From Ruegeria sp. Ofav3-42 (GTDB lineage: Bacteria > Pseudomonadota > Alphaproteobacteria > Rhodobacterales > Rhodobacteraceae): a stretch of DNA of 64,000 nucleotides. Of this stretch, positions 1 through 9,354 are shown piece after piece. The notes beneath the pieces were generated by a model. That model was not told the origin of the DNA. It saw nothing but the letters and a program-made list of their open reading frames with translations, and searched no databases. Made by a program: the position numbers and the translations under genes. The stretch is from NCBI RefSeq assembly GCF_022347725.1, contig NZ_JAKRGB010000002.1, positions 1 to 64,000 on the forward strand. Reading direction: 5' to 3'. How positions within the stretch are numbered: the stretch's first letter is position 1; every line of letters begins with the position of its first letter.

Positions 1-365
<365 letters not shown>

Positions 366-389
366 TTCGCGCAAGCGATTACCAGAAGA

Positions 390-415
390 AAGGGCGCCCA
401 TCGCGGCGCCCTTTT
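390..415 (+). terminator. Intrinsic terminator of tuf
   Basis: A perfect 9-bp stem (AAGGGCGCC 390-398 with GGCGCCCTT 405-413) and a 6-base loop end in a short T run, 25 bases after the tuf stop. It also faces the end of the convergent SLAM-type gene and could act in both directions. Confidence 0.85.
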
Positions 416-441
416 CCGTATCCAGAAAGAGATCTTTGAAT

Positions 442-1776
442 CTAAAAACGACGCTCGATGCCCAGTTCGAATTCAGACTCTTTAAAACTGAAAGCATCTA
501 TCCCTGATTTGGTCCGCCGATAGGCTAATAGAAGAAATGGAGAAAAGCCGTTTCCGAAAAAGAGATCATTTTTTTCGACGCGTAGTGATCCGCCAAATGT
601 TTTTTCATTCGGATTCCCGGTAAACAATGCGCTTGGGGTCTTGAACCTTTTTTGTTCGGCAAAGACAGAGGGTCGAAGTGTGAACCCGCCCTGAACGTCG
701 ACTTGCCCAAAGATTGTAAAACGTTGGCGGATAAAATTTTCGAGATTATCCTCGACGGATTTATCTTGGAATAGGAAACTGGCGCCAACTAAGCCTTTGC
801 CGCCAAGAGATCTGCGTACTCCGATTTCTGCGCCAATTTCGTCGCCGTCCAGCGAACTTGATGTAGGATTGTGTAAACGCGTACCGCTAAGAATCGCAAA
901 GAATGACGCACCCCTTTGGTTCCGCCTTTCAATGGCGGCCTGAAGAGCGATACGGTTCTCAAATACGTTTCCGCCCAGAAGGCGGGTCGAGACTAAGGGG
1001 CCAATTGAAGCTGTCGTATTCTGCGTGAGCATCCGAAGTCCAAATCGGGTGCCAAGGATGTAGTCGTCATAGCTCGATGCCCGCGCCTCGGTAACATCGA
1101 AAGACAGCGAGGCGAATGCGACCGTGTCGGCCCCAAGCAACTTCCATTTGACGGGCTTACGGAAATTGGCCGAGCCTGTAGCGCGCAGACCGATTTCAGA
1201 CGACTTTTCCCGATTAAAGCTGAAAGGCAGATTACCGTTTGGAAAGTCTAGGATAATTTCGTCTGTGTCGTATTCCCTTTGGTCGCCGACATTCGCTACA
1301 CCGATGCTGAAATCCCAGTCGAACCCGCGACGTGCATCGATTTCGCGGATCAATCCAAGAACCTTGTTACGGACGGAATCCGGCAGATCACCTGAAAGAG
1401 CTGTAAAGAACTCATTTCGGGCCCGGTTCCATTGGCGAGAGAGGTAATAGGCAAGGCCAAGCTCCAGCCGGACCCTGACGAGATTGGGATTGTCCGCCAG
1501 GATTGAGGAGAACTTTGTGATCGCTGCGTCCGTGTTCCCCCGTTGCAAGTCCTGAAGCCCGCTGAGAAAGACACGCTCGATTTGCTCGGCTTCAGCGATT
1601 GAAGCGGAACCTTGGGAGATTTGCGTCTGTGCGCTGGCACTGGTTACGTTCAAAGTGATCGTGGCTATGGCGGCAATCAGGAAAAGAGTTCGAAGCAAAA
1701 CGAGGGCCAGTTTTTGAAACACGATAGAATTTGTGCTTATTCGGAGTTCTTTCGATTGAACAGATACCAGCAGCAT
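442..1776 (-). CDS. SLAM-type (DUF560) outer-membrane translocator for surface lipoproteins
   Basis: The 444-residue protein has an N-terminal hydrophobic export signal ending near SASA (about residues 28-49), TPR-like helices at about 55-150 (for example [21 protein letters not shown] and [11 protein letters not shown]), and a C-terminal region of amphipathic strands at about 155-444 ending in RRF. A terminal Phe is typical of BAM-assembled barrels. This TPR-plus-barrel layout is that of surface lipoprotein assembly modifiers, which move lipoproteins across the outer membrane. The divergent neighbour at 1885 is a TbpB-like lipoprotein, the expected cargo. The ATG at 1774-1776 has no clear ribosome site; GTG at codon 19 would start right at the signal peptide and is a plausible alternative. 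Family assignment is by architecture, not by search. Confidence 0.78.
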   Translation of the reverse strand: MLLVSVQSKELRISTNSIVFQKLALVLLRTLFLIAAIATITLNVTSASAQTQISQGSASIAEAEQIERVFLSGLQDLQRGNTDAAITKFSSILADNPNLVRVRLELGLAYYLSRQWNRARNEFFTALSGDLPDSVRNKVLGLIREIDARRGFDWDFSIGVANVGDQREYDTDEIILDFPNGNLPFSFNREKSSEIGLRATGSANFRKPVKWKLLGADTVAFASLSFDVTEARASSYDDYILGTRFGLRMLTQNTTASIGPLVSTRLLGGNVFENRIALQAAIERRNQRGASFFAILSGTRLHNPTSSSLDGDEIGAEIGVRRSLGGKGLVGASFLFQDKSVEDNLENFIRQRFTIFGQVDVQGGFTLRPSVFAEQKRFKTPSALFTGNPNEKTFGGSLRVEKNDLFFGNGFSPFLLLAYRRTKSGIDAFSFKESEFELGIERRF

Positions 1777-1884
1777 CGACTGCGTTCTGTGTCGAAAAAG
1801 ACACGCAAAGATTGTATTTAATAATTTCCTTGTACCTTCTTCGTGTGAAATTAATCTGCACTAAAAGCCAGTGTCGGAGGGGTT
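1777..1884. promoter_or_regulatory. Divergent promoter region between SLAM-type gene and lipoprotein gene
   Basis: This 108-bp AT-rich spacer holds both promoters. GTGTC (1789-1793) and GACAC (1800-1804) form an inverted repeat around GAAAAA, a possible operator or hairpin. A strong ribosome site (GGAGGGG, about 1876-1882) precedes the lipoprotein ATG at 1885. I saw no convincing Fur, Irr or RirA box. Confidence 0.4.
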
Positions 1885-2787
1885 ATGACGGCCAAATTTA
1901 GTTTTGTTGTAATTGCGTTGTTTTCTGGAATTTCATTAAGCGCTTGTGGTAGTGTCAGTGGTGGTTTTGACAGTGGCGGTAGCGACGGTGGTGCGCCAAA
2001 CACCGGTGGTGCTCCGATCCCGGCGATTGTGCTGCCAGATAACGGGACATTGGAACTGCAAGGGACGGCGGTAACGACGGCCTTCACGAATAATGCCGGT
2101 AGAATTACCGTTGGTACGGTCAACGCCCCAGCGGCGTCGACACTACAGATGACTACGGAAAGTGGCGAAATAGTTGCGGCGACTTTCCGGGCTCCTGCTT
2201 CGGTTGCTTCCTTTGACACTCGCGGGGACGATACGCGCAATGGAGACGTAGCTGTTGCGTTCAATTCGTCGGGAAACGGAGAAAACGGATATCTGATCGA
2301 TCCATCCGAGTCACGGTTTGAGCACCAGACATTTGGTTTTTGGATCGAAGGCCGCGGGAATACAACGGGTACTGCCGGTGCAGGGTCTTTCGGGAACAGG
2401 ACGCCATCGCAGGATGTTCCCGTCGGCCGAGACGCGTCTTTTCAAGGGGCCAGTGCCGGATTGGCGGTTCTTTCGGATGGCACTCTCCATCAGACCACAT
2501 CAACTGTTTTGGTTTCGACAGATTTTGAGACGGCAACAATCTTAAGCTCGGGGACCGAAATCAGAAGCCTTGTCAATGGCGCGGAAAGAAGCGCTCCAGA
2601 GCTGAATTTCTCTGGTTCAGGAAATGTTTCGGGTAACACGTTTAATGCCAACGTGTCAGGCACTGGTAACAATGGTACGGCGGACGGTGTCTTTTATGGC
2701 CCCAATGCGACTGAAGTCGGCGGTACGTTCCGAACAACTGGAGCCGGCGGCGCTACATATATCGGAGCATTCGGCGCGGATCGCTAA
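1885..2787 (+). CDS. TbpB-like surface lipoprotein, probable SLAM cargo
   Basis: The 300-residue protein has a lipoprotein signal with lipobox LSAC (Cys21), then a Gly/Ser-rich linker (about 22-50), then a beta-rich body. Near the C-terminus (about 268-282) is GVFYGPNATEVGGTF, matching the GxFYGPxAxExGGxF signature at the end of the handle-barrel domains of TbpB, HpuA and related SLAM-dependent proteins. It is divergent from a SLAM-type translocator, the usual arrangement for such pairs. Known relatives bind iron or heme carrier proteins of hosts; in a marine bacterium the ligand is unknown and no TonB receptor gene is adjacent. Start ATG 1885 follows a strong GGAGGGG site. Confidence 0.78.
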   Translation: MTAKFSFVVIALFSGISLSACGSVSGGFDSGGSDGGAPNTGGAPIPAIVLPDNGTLELQGTAVTTAFTNNAGRITVGTVNAPAASTLQMTTESGEIVAATFRAPASVASFDTRGDDTRNGDVAVAFNSSGNGENGYLIDPSESRFEHQTFGFWIEGRGNTTGTAGAGSFGNRTPSQDVPVGRDASFQGASAGLAVLSDGTLHQTTSTVLVSTDFETATILSSGTEIRSLVNGAERSAPELNFSGSGNVSGNTFNANVSGTGNNGTADGVFYGPNATEVGGTFRTTGAGGATYIGAFGADR

Positions 2788-2790
2788 GTC

Positions 2791-2875
2791 CAGTTTTAGC
2801 CGAGACCTACGTACAACTTGAACCCAGCCCCACGGAGAATTTGGTGGGGTTGGTGATCCAGCGTCGCTAAAACTG
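2791..2875. repeat. Nested inverted repeat in the lipoprotein / TPR gene spacer
   Basis: CAGTTTTAGC (2791-2800) and GCTAAAACTG (2866-2875) are exact 10-bp inverted repeats. Between them CAGCCCCAC (2825-2833) pairs with GTGGGGTTG (2844-2852), with one G-T pair. There is no T run. It may be an RNA structure after the lipoprotein gene or the remains of a small mobile repeat. The rest of the 213-bp spacer (2788-3000) shows nothing recognisable. Confidence 0.5.
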
Positions 2876-3000
2876 CGGTTTTCACTTCGGCTGCCTGACC
2901 ATCCGCTTTTGCCGTGACGTCCTTTGCTGGTCACCTGAGGCGGCCTCTTTCTTATCACAATTGTAAGTATTCTGTTCGCGGACATTGAGATTTCGGTAGC

Positions 3001-4353
3001 ATGATACAGTCGTTGACCAATTTGACCGGGGCTTTTCTGGCGTCATTGATCGCGTTCGCTGGGGTTGGGTTCGCTAAGCCACTGCTGACGAACTCTCAAG
3101 AGACATATGCCTCCGCCTGTCTTGATCAGAGTGACACGCCAGATCGCATCATCGAAATCTGTCAGCGTGGGTTAGGTGGCGTTGGTGCGTCTGACCGGCA
3201 GCGTATTGAGATGTTGGACAAGCTGGCATGGACCTATTTCGATCTTGATGAGCTGGATCGAGCCGACGACACATTTGCCGAAATTCTGGCCATCAATCCC
3301 AACGCCGAGCATGGGCTGCAGGGGCGGGCTTGGGTTCAATACAATCGTGACGATTATGCAGCCGCGACCGAGTTGTTTCGACAAGCCGTATCGCGCAAAC
3401 CCAATGCGAATAATCTGGCCGGACTGGCGGCCAGCGCGCGCCGGTTGGGCGAGATGGATTTTGCGGAATTCGAACAAACGATGCAAACCGCGCTGGCCCT
3501 GAACCCTGAATACACTTGGGCTATGCGGGAACTGGCATGGGTTCTTGTGGACCATCAACGGCAGGACGAGGCGTTGGAACTGTTCAGAACGGTTGGCGAT
3601 TTGGATCCATATGACCCCTATGCGGAATACGGCATCGCCATTCTTTTGTCCGAGCAGAACGATTGGGCGGCCTCGTTTAACCATGTAAGCCGGGCTTTGG
3701 AGTTGAAACCGGGCTTTGTGGCCGCGTTGTCTCGCCGGTCTCTTATCCTGTTGATGCTGGATCGCCCCAAACAGGCGTTAAAAGATGCCGAAGCGGTGAT
3801 TGCGGCCAAGCCCAACGATGCGGACGGGTATGTTCGAAAGGCGCGTGCCCTTTCCGACCTGGGCCAAAGATCACAGGCGCACGACGTTCTGGAAGAGGCT
3901 GAAAACCGGGCGGGGCCGGGCAGCTATCTGTTGTATTGGCGGGCAAGCCTACTGGCGGATGACCTCGACTATGAAGCCGCGCTTTTTCACATTCGGCGCA
4001 GCGTCGTGCTGGATGACGCTGATCACTTTGACCATCGCCTCCATGCGGAAATCGCGCTTTGGCTGGGAAACACGGCCGAGGCGCGCGAAGCCATCGATCA
4101 GGCGCTGGACCTCGACCCGAATGGGGCGTTTGTGCAGTATACCAACGCGCTGGTGATGTTAGGCGAAGGCAGTTTCGATACAGCGGAGGACACGTTCGAT
4201 ACAGCAATCGCCGATGGTCTGTCCGACGATTATCTAGGAGACTTCCTGTCTGCTCTGGTGGCAGAGGGGCGCTTTATTCAGGCGATAAAGATGCGTGCGC
4301 GTTACAGTAACCGCGGGGCGGAAACGGAAAGCGACGCGCCAAATTCGAATTAG
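3001..4353 (+). CDS. Exported tetratricopeptide-repeat protein of unknown function
   Basis: The 450-residue protein begins with a hydrophobic segment compatible with a signal peptide (cleavage near GVGFA, about residue 25). The remainder is a chain of TPR units from about 65 to 430, with repeated patterns such as AWTYFDLDELDRADDTFAEI, GRAWVQYNRDDYAAATELF and RALELKPGF. TPRs mediate protein-protein contact; no catalytic domain is visible. It lies downstream of the SLAM/lipoprotein pair on the same strand, but 213 bp with an inverted repeat separate them, so a functional link is only a guess. The ribosome site before ATG 3001 is weak. Confidence 0.75.
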   Translation: MIQSLTNLTGAFLASLIAFAGVGFAKPLLTNSQETYASACLDQSDTPDRIIEICQRGLGGVGASDRQRIEMLDKLAWTYFDLDELDRADDTFAEILAINPNAEHGLQGRAWVQYNRDDYAAATELFRQAVSRKPNANNLAGLAASARRLGEMDFAEFEQTMQTALALNPEYTWAMRELAWVLVDHQRQDEALELFRTVGDLDPYDPYAEYGIAILLSEQNDWAASFNHVSRALELKPGFVAALSRRSLILLMLDRPKQALKDAEAVIAAKPNDADGYVRKARALSDLGQRSQAHDVLEEAENRAGPGSYLLYWRASLLADDLDYEAALFHIRRSVVLDDADHFDHRLHAEIALWLGNTAEAREAIDQALDLDPNGAFVQYTNALVMLGEGSFDTAEDTFDTAIADGLSDDYLGDFLSALVAEGRFIQAIKMRARYSNRGAETESDAPNSN

Positions 4354-4400
4354 CGCGCCGCTTTGAAATTCGACACCACAGTTTAGGGTGGAGGGTTCTG

Positions 4401-5087
4401 TTATAGGGCCGACTCTGCGGCAGCCCGTACAGCTTTGATGTTTTCCCCATAAACGCCTGGGTTCTCGACCGACCCACCTTTGAACACTGCCGATCCTGCA
4501 ACCAGCACGTCCGCACCAGCGGCTGCCACCAGAGGAGCAGTTTGAGGATCAACGCCGCCGTCAATCTCGATGTGAACCGGGCGGTCTCCGATCATCTCTC
4601 GCAGGCGGCGAACTTTATTGGTCATGTCGATGAACTTCTGCCCGCCAAAGCCGGGGTTCACAGTCATGACGCAAACCAGATCGGTGAGGTCCAGCAGTTG
4701 TTCAACAGCTTCGGCCGGCGTGCCGGGGTTCAGTGCAACGCCTGCCTTCATTCCCGCCGCGCGGATGGCCTGCAGGGTGCGGTGCGTGTGCGGACCGGCC
4801 TCGACATGCGCGGTCAGGACGTCGGCTCCGGCATCCGCATATGCCTGAATGTAGGGATCAACCGGAGTGATCATCAGATGCACGTCCATTACCGTTTTGA
4901 CATGCGGACGGAACGCTTTGACCGCTGGCGGGCCAAAGGTCAGGTTTGGCACGAAATGGCCGTCCATCACGTCGACATGGACCCAATCAGCCCCCTGGGC
5001 TTCGATGGCCTGAATTTCGGCACCGAAATTGGCGAAATCGGCGGACAGGATCGACGGGGCGATCTTGATGCTGCGGTCAAAGCTCAT
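4401..5087 (-). CDS. rpe: Ribulose-phosphate 3-epimerase
   Basis: The 228-residue protein interconverts D-ribulose 5-phosphate and D-xylulose 5-phosphate in the pentose phosphate and Calvin pathways. Visible family motifs are IAPSILSADFANFG, VHVDVMDGHFVPNLTFGP (metal ligands His37 and Asp39), DVHLMI (His70), VNPGFGGQKFI and EIDGGVDPQTA (Asp177), followed by the phosphate-binding LVAGSAVF. The frame is open 12 codons further upstream, but ATG 5085-5087 has TGAGG at the right distance and matches the family start (SIKIAPSIL). It is divergent from phnC. Confidence 0.95.
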   Translation of the reverse strand: MSFDRSIKIAPSILSADFANFGAEIQAIEAQGADWVHVDVMDGHFVPNLTFGPPAVKAFRPHVKTVMDVHLMITPVDPYIQAYADAGADVLTAHVEAGPHTHRTLQAIRAAGMKAGVALNPGTPAEAVEQLLDLTDLVCVMTVNPGFGGQKFIDMTNKVRRLREMIGDRPVHIEIDGGVDPQTAPLVAAAGADVLVAGSAVFKGGSVENPGVYGENIKAVRAAAESAL

Positions 5088-5169
5088 GGTTGGCCTCATT
5101 AGGATAGCGTGTTGGCACCGCATATAGCGGCGATAGGTGCTGAAGGGTAGGCCCCTTGGGTCATAGCTG

Positions 5170-5202
5170 CGTTTACAAAACTTTCACCCAACCGACACAA
5201 AG
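5170..5202 (+). promoter_or_regulatory. Candidate Pho-box array upstream of phnC
   Basis: Three 11-bp units in phase (CGTTTAC-aaaa, CTTTCAC-ccaa, CCGACAC-aaag) resemble tandem PhoB half-sites (consensus CTGTCAT plus a 4-bp spacer), 50-80 bp before the phnC GTG. The second unit matches best. PhoB control of phosphonate genes under phosphate starvation is well known; the match here is partial, so the site is a candidate. Confidence 0.42.
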
Positions 5203-5252
5203 CCGTTGAAACTCATCTGTAGCTGACCGCCAACACGAATTGGGGGTGGCAC

Positions 5253-6074
5253 GTGCTGCGCATAGAGAAACTGACCAAGCGCTTCGGCGACAATGTAGCC
5301 GTTGATGCCGCAACGCTGGATGTAGACAAGCCTTGCATGATTGGCATCATCGGACGCTCGGGCGCGGGCAAATCGACCTTGTTGCGGATGATCAACCGCC
5401 TGACCGATGCAAGTGACGGCGAGATCCTGTTTGAAGGCCGCGATGTCACCAAACTGAAAGGCCGCGAGGGGCGCGCTTGGCAGGCCGATTGCGCAATGAT
5501 CTTTCAGCAGTTCAACCTTGTGCCGCGTATGGATGTGGTGTCGAACGTGCTGCATGGCACGCTGAACCGCCACTCGACGCTGGCGACCATGTTCAACCTG
5601 TTCCCGATGGAGGACATCCATCGCGCGATTGATATTCTGGATCGTCTGGGCATCGCTGAACATGCGCCCAAACGCGCCGAGGCGCTATCGGGCGGTCAGC
5701 AACAGCGTGTTGCGATTGCGCGCGCCCTGATGCAAGACCCCAGCATCATTCTGGCAGACGAACCCATCGCCTCGCTGGACCCGATGAACGCGCAAGTTGT
5801 GATGCAGGCGTTGCGCCGCATCCACGAAGAAGACGGCCGTACTGTTATCGCCAACCTGCATACGCTGGACACAGCGCGCCGCTATTGCGACCGCGTGGTC
5901 GGTATGCGCGATGGCCGTATCGTATTCGACGGCCTGCCCGAGCAACTGACAACGGGTGTGGCCCGCGAAATTTATGGCGCCGATGCCAGCTTCTCGGAAG
6001 AGGCAACGTCGACAGAGATCGACACGCTCGACGCAACCCAGAAGGCGCTGATGGAAGCCGAAGCCACCATCTAA
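5253..6074 (+). CDS. phnC: Phosphonate ABC transporter, ATP-binding subunit
   Basis: This 273-residue ABC ATPase powers phosphonate uptake at the inner membrane with PhnD and PhnE. It shows Walker [10 protein letters not shown] (about 34-42), Q-loop IFQQFNLV, signature [15 protein letters not shown], Walker [13 protein letters not shown] and switch His in NLHTLDTA. Start is GTG 5253 with a G-rich ribosome site (GGGGGTGG) just upstream. phnD and two phnE genes follow on the same strand. A 30-residue acidic tail extends past the usual PhnC end. Confidence 0.95.
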   Translation: MLRIEKLTKRFGDNVAVDAATLDVDKPCMIGIIGRSGAGKSTLLRMINRLTDASDGEILFEGRDVTKLKGREGRAWQADCAMIFQQFNLVPRMDVVSNVLHGTLNRHSTLATMFNLFPMEDIHRAIDILDRLGIAEHAPKRAEALSGGQQQRVAIARALMQDPSIILADEPIASLDPMNAQVVMQALRRIHEEDGRTVIANLHTLDTARRYCDRVVGMRDGRIVFDGLPEQLTTGVAREIYGADASFSEEATSTEIDTLDATQKALMEAEATI

Positions 6075-6139
6075 GCCGATTTCACCCCTTTCATCGACCG
6101 GCCGATGAAAGGCCGGCGCATCAAACCGGAGAGAGACAG

Positions 6140-7042
6140 ATGAAAAAACTGATTGCTGCCCTGGTGGCCACAACCGCGATGGCCGCGCCGGCCATGGCCC
6201 AGGACATCAGCGAATTTCGCATTGGCATTCTGGGTGGCGAAAACGCCCAGGATCGCCTGAACAACAACGAATGCCTGCGCGAATACACCGAAGAAGCGCT
6301 GGGCGTTGAAACCAAGCTGTTCGCCCCTGCCGACTATGACGGCGTGATCCAGGGCTTGCTGGGCGGCACCATCGACATGGCCTGGCTGGGCGCATCGAGC
6401 TATGCAAAAACCTATCTGAGCGACGCCGATGCGGTCGAGCCGGTTCTGGTTAAAGTCAACACCGATGGCGGCTACGGCTACTACTCGATCGGTTTTGCCC
6501 GCAAGGACAGCGGCATCACTTCGCTGGAAGACATGAAGGGCAAGGCCTTCGGCTTTGGCGACCCGAACTCGACCTCCGGCTACCTGATCCCGTCTATCGA
6601 AATTCCTGCAGCAACCGGCGCAACCATGGACTCGGGTGTTTACTTCGGCGAAGTGAAATTCACCGGCGGCCACGAGCAGACCATTGTTGCAGTGAACAAC
6701 GGCGACGTTGACGGGGGTGTAACCTGGGCCGACGGTTTGGGTGATTGGGAAGATGGGTATCAGTCGGGCGCGCTGCGCCGCGCCGTGGATGCCGGTCTGG
6801 TTGACATGAACGACATGGTCGAAATCTGGAAATCCAAGCCGATCCCGGAAGGCCCCATCGTTCTGCGCAAAGCTCTGCCATCAGACGTCAAGGAAAAGAT
6901 GACTGCCCTGATGGCGGGTCTGGCGGAAAAAGACCGCGAGTGCTTCTACGGCGTTGCGGCGGGTGAAGCGAAGGCGTTCGAGCCGATCACCCATGATGCG
7001 TATGAAATCATCATCGAAGCGCGCAAGCTGAAGTCCAACTAA
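6140..7042 (+). CDS. phnD: Phosphonate ABC transporter, periplasmic binding protein
   Basis: The 300-residue protein has a classical signal peptide (MKKLIAALVATTAMAAPAMA, cleavage before QD at about 21) and the PhnD/phosphate-phosphonate binding fold: FRIGILGGENAQDR, DYDGVIQGLLGGTIDMAWLGASSYA, FGDPNSTSGYLIPS and GGHEQTIVAVNNGDVDGGVTW. It captures phosphonates in the periplasm for PhnC/PhnE. The frame is open far upstream inside phnC, but ATG 6140 with GAGAGA before it and the signal peptide fixes the start. Confidence 0.96.
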   Translation: MKKLIAALVATTAMAAPAMAQDISEFRIGILGGENAQDRLNNNECLREYTEEALGVETKLFAPADYDGVIQGLLGGTIDMAWLGASSYAKTYLSDADAVEPVLVKVNTDGGYGYYSIGFARKDSGITSLEDMKGKAFGFGDPNSTSGYLIPSIEIPAATGATMDSGVYFGEVKFTGGHEQTIVAVNNGDVDGGVTWADGLGDWEDGYQSGALRRAVDAGLVDMNDMVEIWKSKPIPEGPIVLRKALPSDVKEKMTALMAGLAEKDRECFYGVAAGEAKAFEPITHDAYEIIIEARKLKSN

Positions 7043-7060
7043 GCCTGCATACCCAATGAT

Positions 7061-7093
7061 CGGGGTCCGGTAAAAAGCCGGGCCCCGTTTTCC
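7061..7093 (+). terminator. Hairpin with T run between phnD and phnE (partial terminator)
   Basis: CGGGGTCCGG (7061-7070) pairs with CCGGGCCCCG (7078-7087), with one G-T pair, around TAAAAAG and is followed by TTTT. Such hairpins after binding-protein genes often lower expression of the downstream permeases or protect the 3' end of the abundant binding-protein mRNA. Confidence 0.7.
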
Positions 7094-7108
7094 ACTCAGG
7101 AGCATTCC

Positions 7109-7990
7109 ATGACAGACCTGACCGCAGGGTCCCCAAGCGTCGCCCAGATCCGGGCCGACTATACCGAAATGACGCGACGCAAGCGGGTCTATGGTGGTAT
7201 CCTTCTGATCGTATTCGTGGCCCTGATGGCCGCGGGTTTCCGCACTGCTGATGATCGAAACGCCGGTAGTTTCATCGACGGCTGGCACCGCATCTTCGAT
7301 TATCCGGCTGAGGTCCTGTCCGAAGCATGGGAAAAGATCGACGCGCTGCCCGCCAATCTGGTCAAATTCTTCCCGGCTTTGGTCGAGACCATCAACATCG
7401 CCGCCGCGTCGACCCTGATCGGGACCATTGCCGGCACGTTTCTGGCGCTGATGTCAACACGCGGAATGGCGCTGTGGCCGTCGCTTATCCCGCTGTTTCG
7501 CCGCATCGCGGATATCTTCCGCGCAATCCCCGAGATCGTGATTGCTCTGGTGCTGATCTTTGTTCTGGGCGGTGGCCCGGTTCCGGCGATGATTGCCATC
7601 GCCATTCATACGGCGGGCGCGTTGGGAAAGCTGTTTTCCGAGGTGAACGAGAATGCCTCGTTGAAGCCGGTTGAGGGGCTGCATTCGGTCGGTGCAAACT
7701 GGTCGCAGCGGATGTATCTGGGCGTCATTCCGCAGGTCGGTCCGAACTATGTCAGCTATGCGCTGCTGCGGTTTGAAATCAATATTCGCGCCTCGGCCAT
7801 TCTGGGTTTCGTTGGTGCAGGTGGCCTGGGCTATGAGCTTCGCAACTCGATGTCTTGGGGGCAGGGACGTTACGACGAAGCGGCCGCAATCTTCCTACTG
7901 CTGTTCGTCACAATCGTTGTTGTCGATCAGATTTCGGGTCTGCTGCGCGAGCGTCTGACCCACGGTTCCGAAAAAGGGGCGCGGGCATGA
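7109..7990 (+). CDS. phnE: Phosphonate ABC transporter, permease subunit 1
   Basis: The 293-residue inner-membrane permease has about six hydrophobic segments, with a periplasmic stretch between the first two, and the EAA cytoplasmic loop (GANWSQRMYLGVIPQVGPNYV), where PhnC docks. ATG 7109 follows AGGAG. Its stop overlaps the next permease start by ATGA. Two consecutive phnE genes are common in alphaproteobacterial phosphonate operons and probably give a heterodimeric channel. Confidence 0.94.
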   Translation: MTDLTAGSPSVAQIRADYTEMTRRKRVYGGILLIVFVALMAAGFRTADDRNAGSFIDGWHRIFDYPAEVLSEAWEKIDALPANLVKFFPALVETINIAAASTLIGTIAGTFLALMSTRGMALWPSLIPLFRRIADIFRAIPEIVIALVLIFVLGGGPVPAMIAIAIHTAGALGKLFSEVNENASLKPVEGLHSVGANWSQRMYLGVIPQVGPNYVSYALLRFEINIRASAILGFVGAGGLGYELRNSMSWGQGRYDEAAAIFLLLFVTIVVVDQISGLLRERLTHGSEKGARA

Positions 7991-9354
7991 GCACCTTCGC
8001 CACCGACCTGACAATCGACGAACTGAAGGCCGAGGCTGACCGTCTGTTCAACCGCAAACGGCTGACCAACTTTGGACTGCCCGCACTAGTTCTTGCCTAT
8101 TTGGTCTATGTGTTCTTTGCCTTTGACGTGCCGGGACTGACGGAGCGGGCGAATTGGGAAAACGGCAAGACGCTGGTTGCTGACAGCTACAGCTACAAGA
8201 CCCATATTGAACGTGACAACCGGACCGGTGAGGTTTCGGCCGCCATCGAGGGTGAGCGCAAGGGTCGTTACCCCGAAGGGCAGGCTCCGGATTGGGTGAG
8301 CCTGGGCGAAACCACGGTCATCGATCTGGAAGACGGCCACATCGTGCGCTTCGGCCCCGAGACCGTAGAATACGATATCCCGGGTTACGGCACGGTCCGT
8401 GCGACACCTACTCGCGCAGCGGGGGTTCAGGCTGAACTGCCCGCAGGCGAGGTGCCCGATTGGATCAACGTCTCGAAAAATCGGATGGCAATCACCACGG
8501 ATGCCGGACGTTTGACAGTGACGCGCAACCGGTCCGAAGTGTTCCGCTATTTCAACGGGTGGGAGCTGTTCTGGTTCACGCTCGACAGCCCGTATTATGG
8601 CAAGTCCTTCCCGGAGCTGGCCGGGCTGGCTGCGCAAGGCGAGGCCGGAGCGATTTTCAACGACTTCTGGACCAACAAGATGTGGCGACATCAGGACGTT
8701 GCCTGGGCAATCTTTGAAACTATCCTCATGGCCTTCTTGGGAACATTGGGAGCGGGCATGGTTGCGCTGCCGCTGGCCTTCCTTGCCACACGCAACTTTA
8801 ATCCGCTTAGATCTGTCCGGTTTCTGACGCGTCGCGTGTTTGATTTCGTACGTGGTGTGGATGCGCTGATCTGGACCGTCGTGCTGGCCCGCGCCTTCGG
8901 ACCCGGACCGTTGACCGGTGCATTGGCCATTCTGGTTACCGATACCGGTACATTCGGAAAAATCTTCTCGGAAGCGTTGGAGAATGTTGACCAAAAGCAG
9001 ATCGAAGGCGTGCAGTCCACCGGGGCGAATGCGCCACAGAAGTATCGCTTTGGTGTAATCCCGCAGGTGACTCCTGTTTTGCTGAGCCAGTTGCTCTATT
9101 TCCTCGAGTCCAACACGCGTAGTGCGACGGTGATCGGTGCGATCACGGGTGGCGGCATCGGTCTGCTGCTGACGCAGGCGATCATTACTCAGAAGGATTG
9201 GGAAGAAGTCGCTTATTACATCGTCCTGATCATCCTGATGGTGATGCTGATGGACTGGTTATCGGGGTGGCTGCGGCGGCGGCTCATTCAGGGAGAAACC
9301 GGCAAAAAGCATAAGCCCAAGGACGCTAAAGCAAAGTCGTTCCTGCTGCCATGA
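7987..9354 (+). CDS. phnE: Phosphonate ABC transporter, permease subunit 2 with periplasmic insertion
   Basis: This 455-residue permease is much longer than the first PhnE. Membrane segment 1 (about 30-50) is followed by roughly 190 mostly hydrophilic residues (about 55-240) before the conserved permease core, which ends with the EAA loop [18 protein letters not shown] and two more helices. The insert should lie in the periplasm. ATG 7987 overlaps the previous stop (ATGA), indicating translational coupling, and its own stop overlaps the next gene the same way. The function of the insert is not known to me. Confidence 0.92.
   Translation: MSTFATDLTIDELKAEADRLFNRKRLTNFGLPALVLAYLVYVFFAFDVPGLTERANWENGKTLVADSYSYKTHIERDNRTGEVSAAIEGERKGRYPEGQAPDWVSLGETTVIDLEDGHIVRFGPETVEYDIPGYGTVRATPTRAAGVQAELPAGEVPDWINVSKNRMAITTDAGRLTVTRNRSEVFRYFNGWELFWFTLDSPYYGKSFPELAGLAAQGEAGAIFNDFWTNKMWRHQDVAWAIFETILMAFLGTLGAGMVALPLAFLATRNFNPLRSVRFLTRRVFDFVRGVDALIWTVVLARAFGPGPLTGALAILVTDTGTFGKIFSEALENVDQKQIEGVQSTGANAPQKYRFGVIPQVTPVLLSQLLYFLESNTRSATVIGAITGGGIGLLLTQAIITQKDWEEVAYYIVLIILMVMLMDWLSGWLRRRLIQGETGKKHKPKDAKAKSFLLP

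Noticed and set aside
5885..6139. Upstream extension of phnD
   Set aside because: The extra codons overlap phnC in another frame; a canonical signal peptide starts at ATG 6140.
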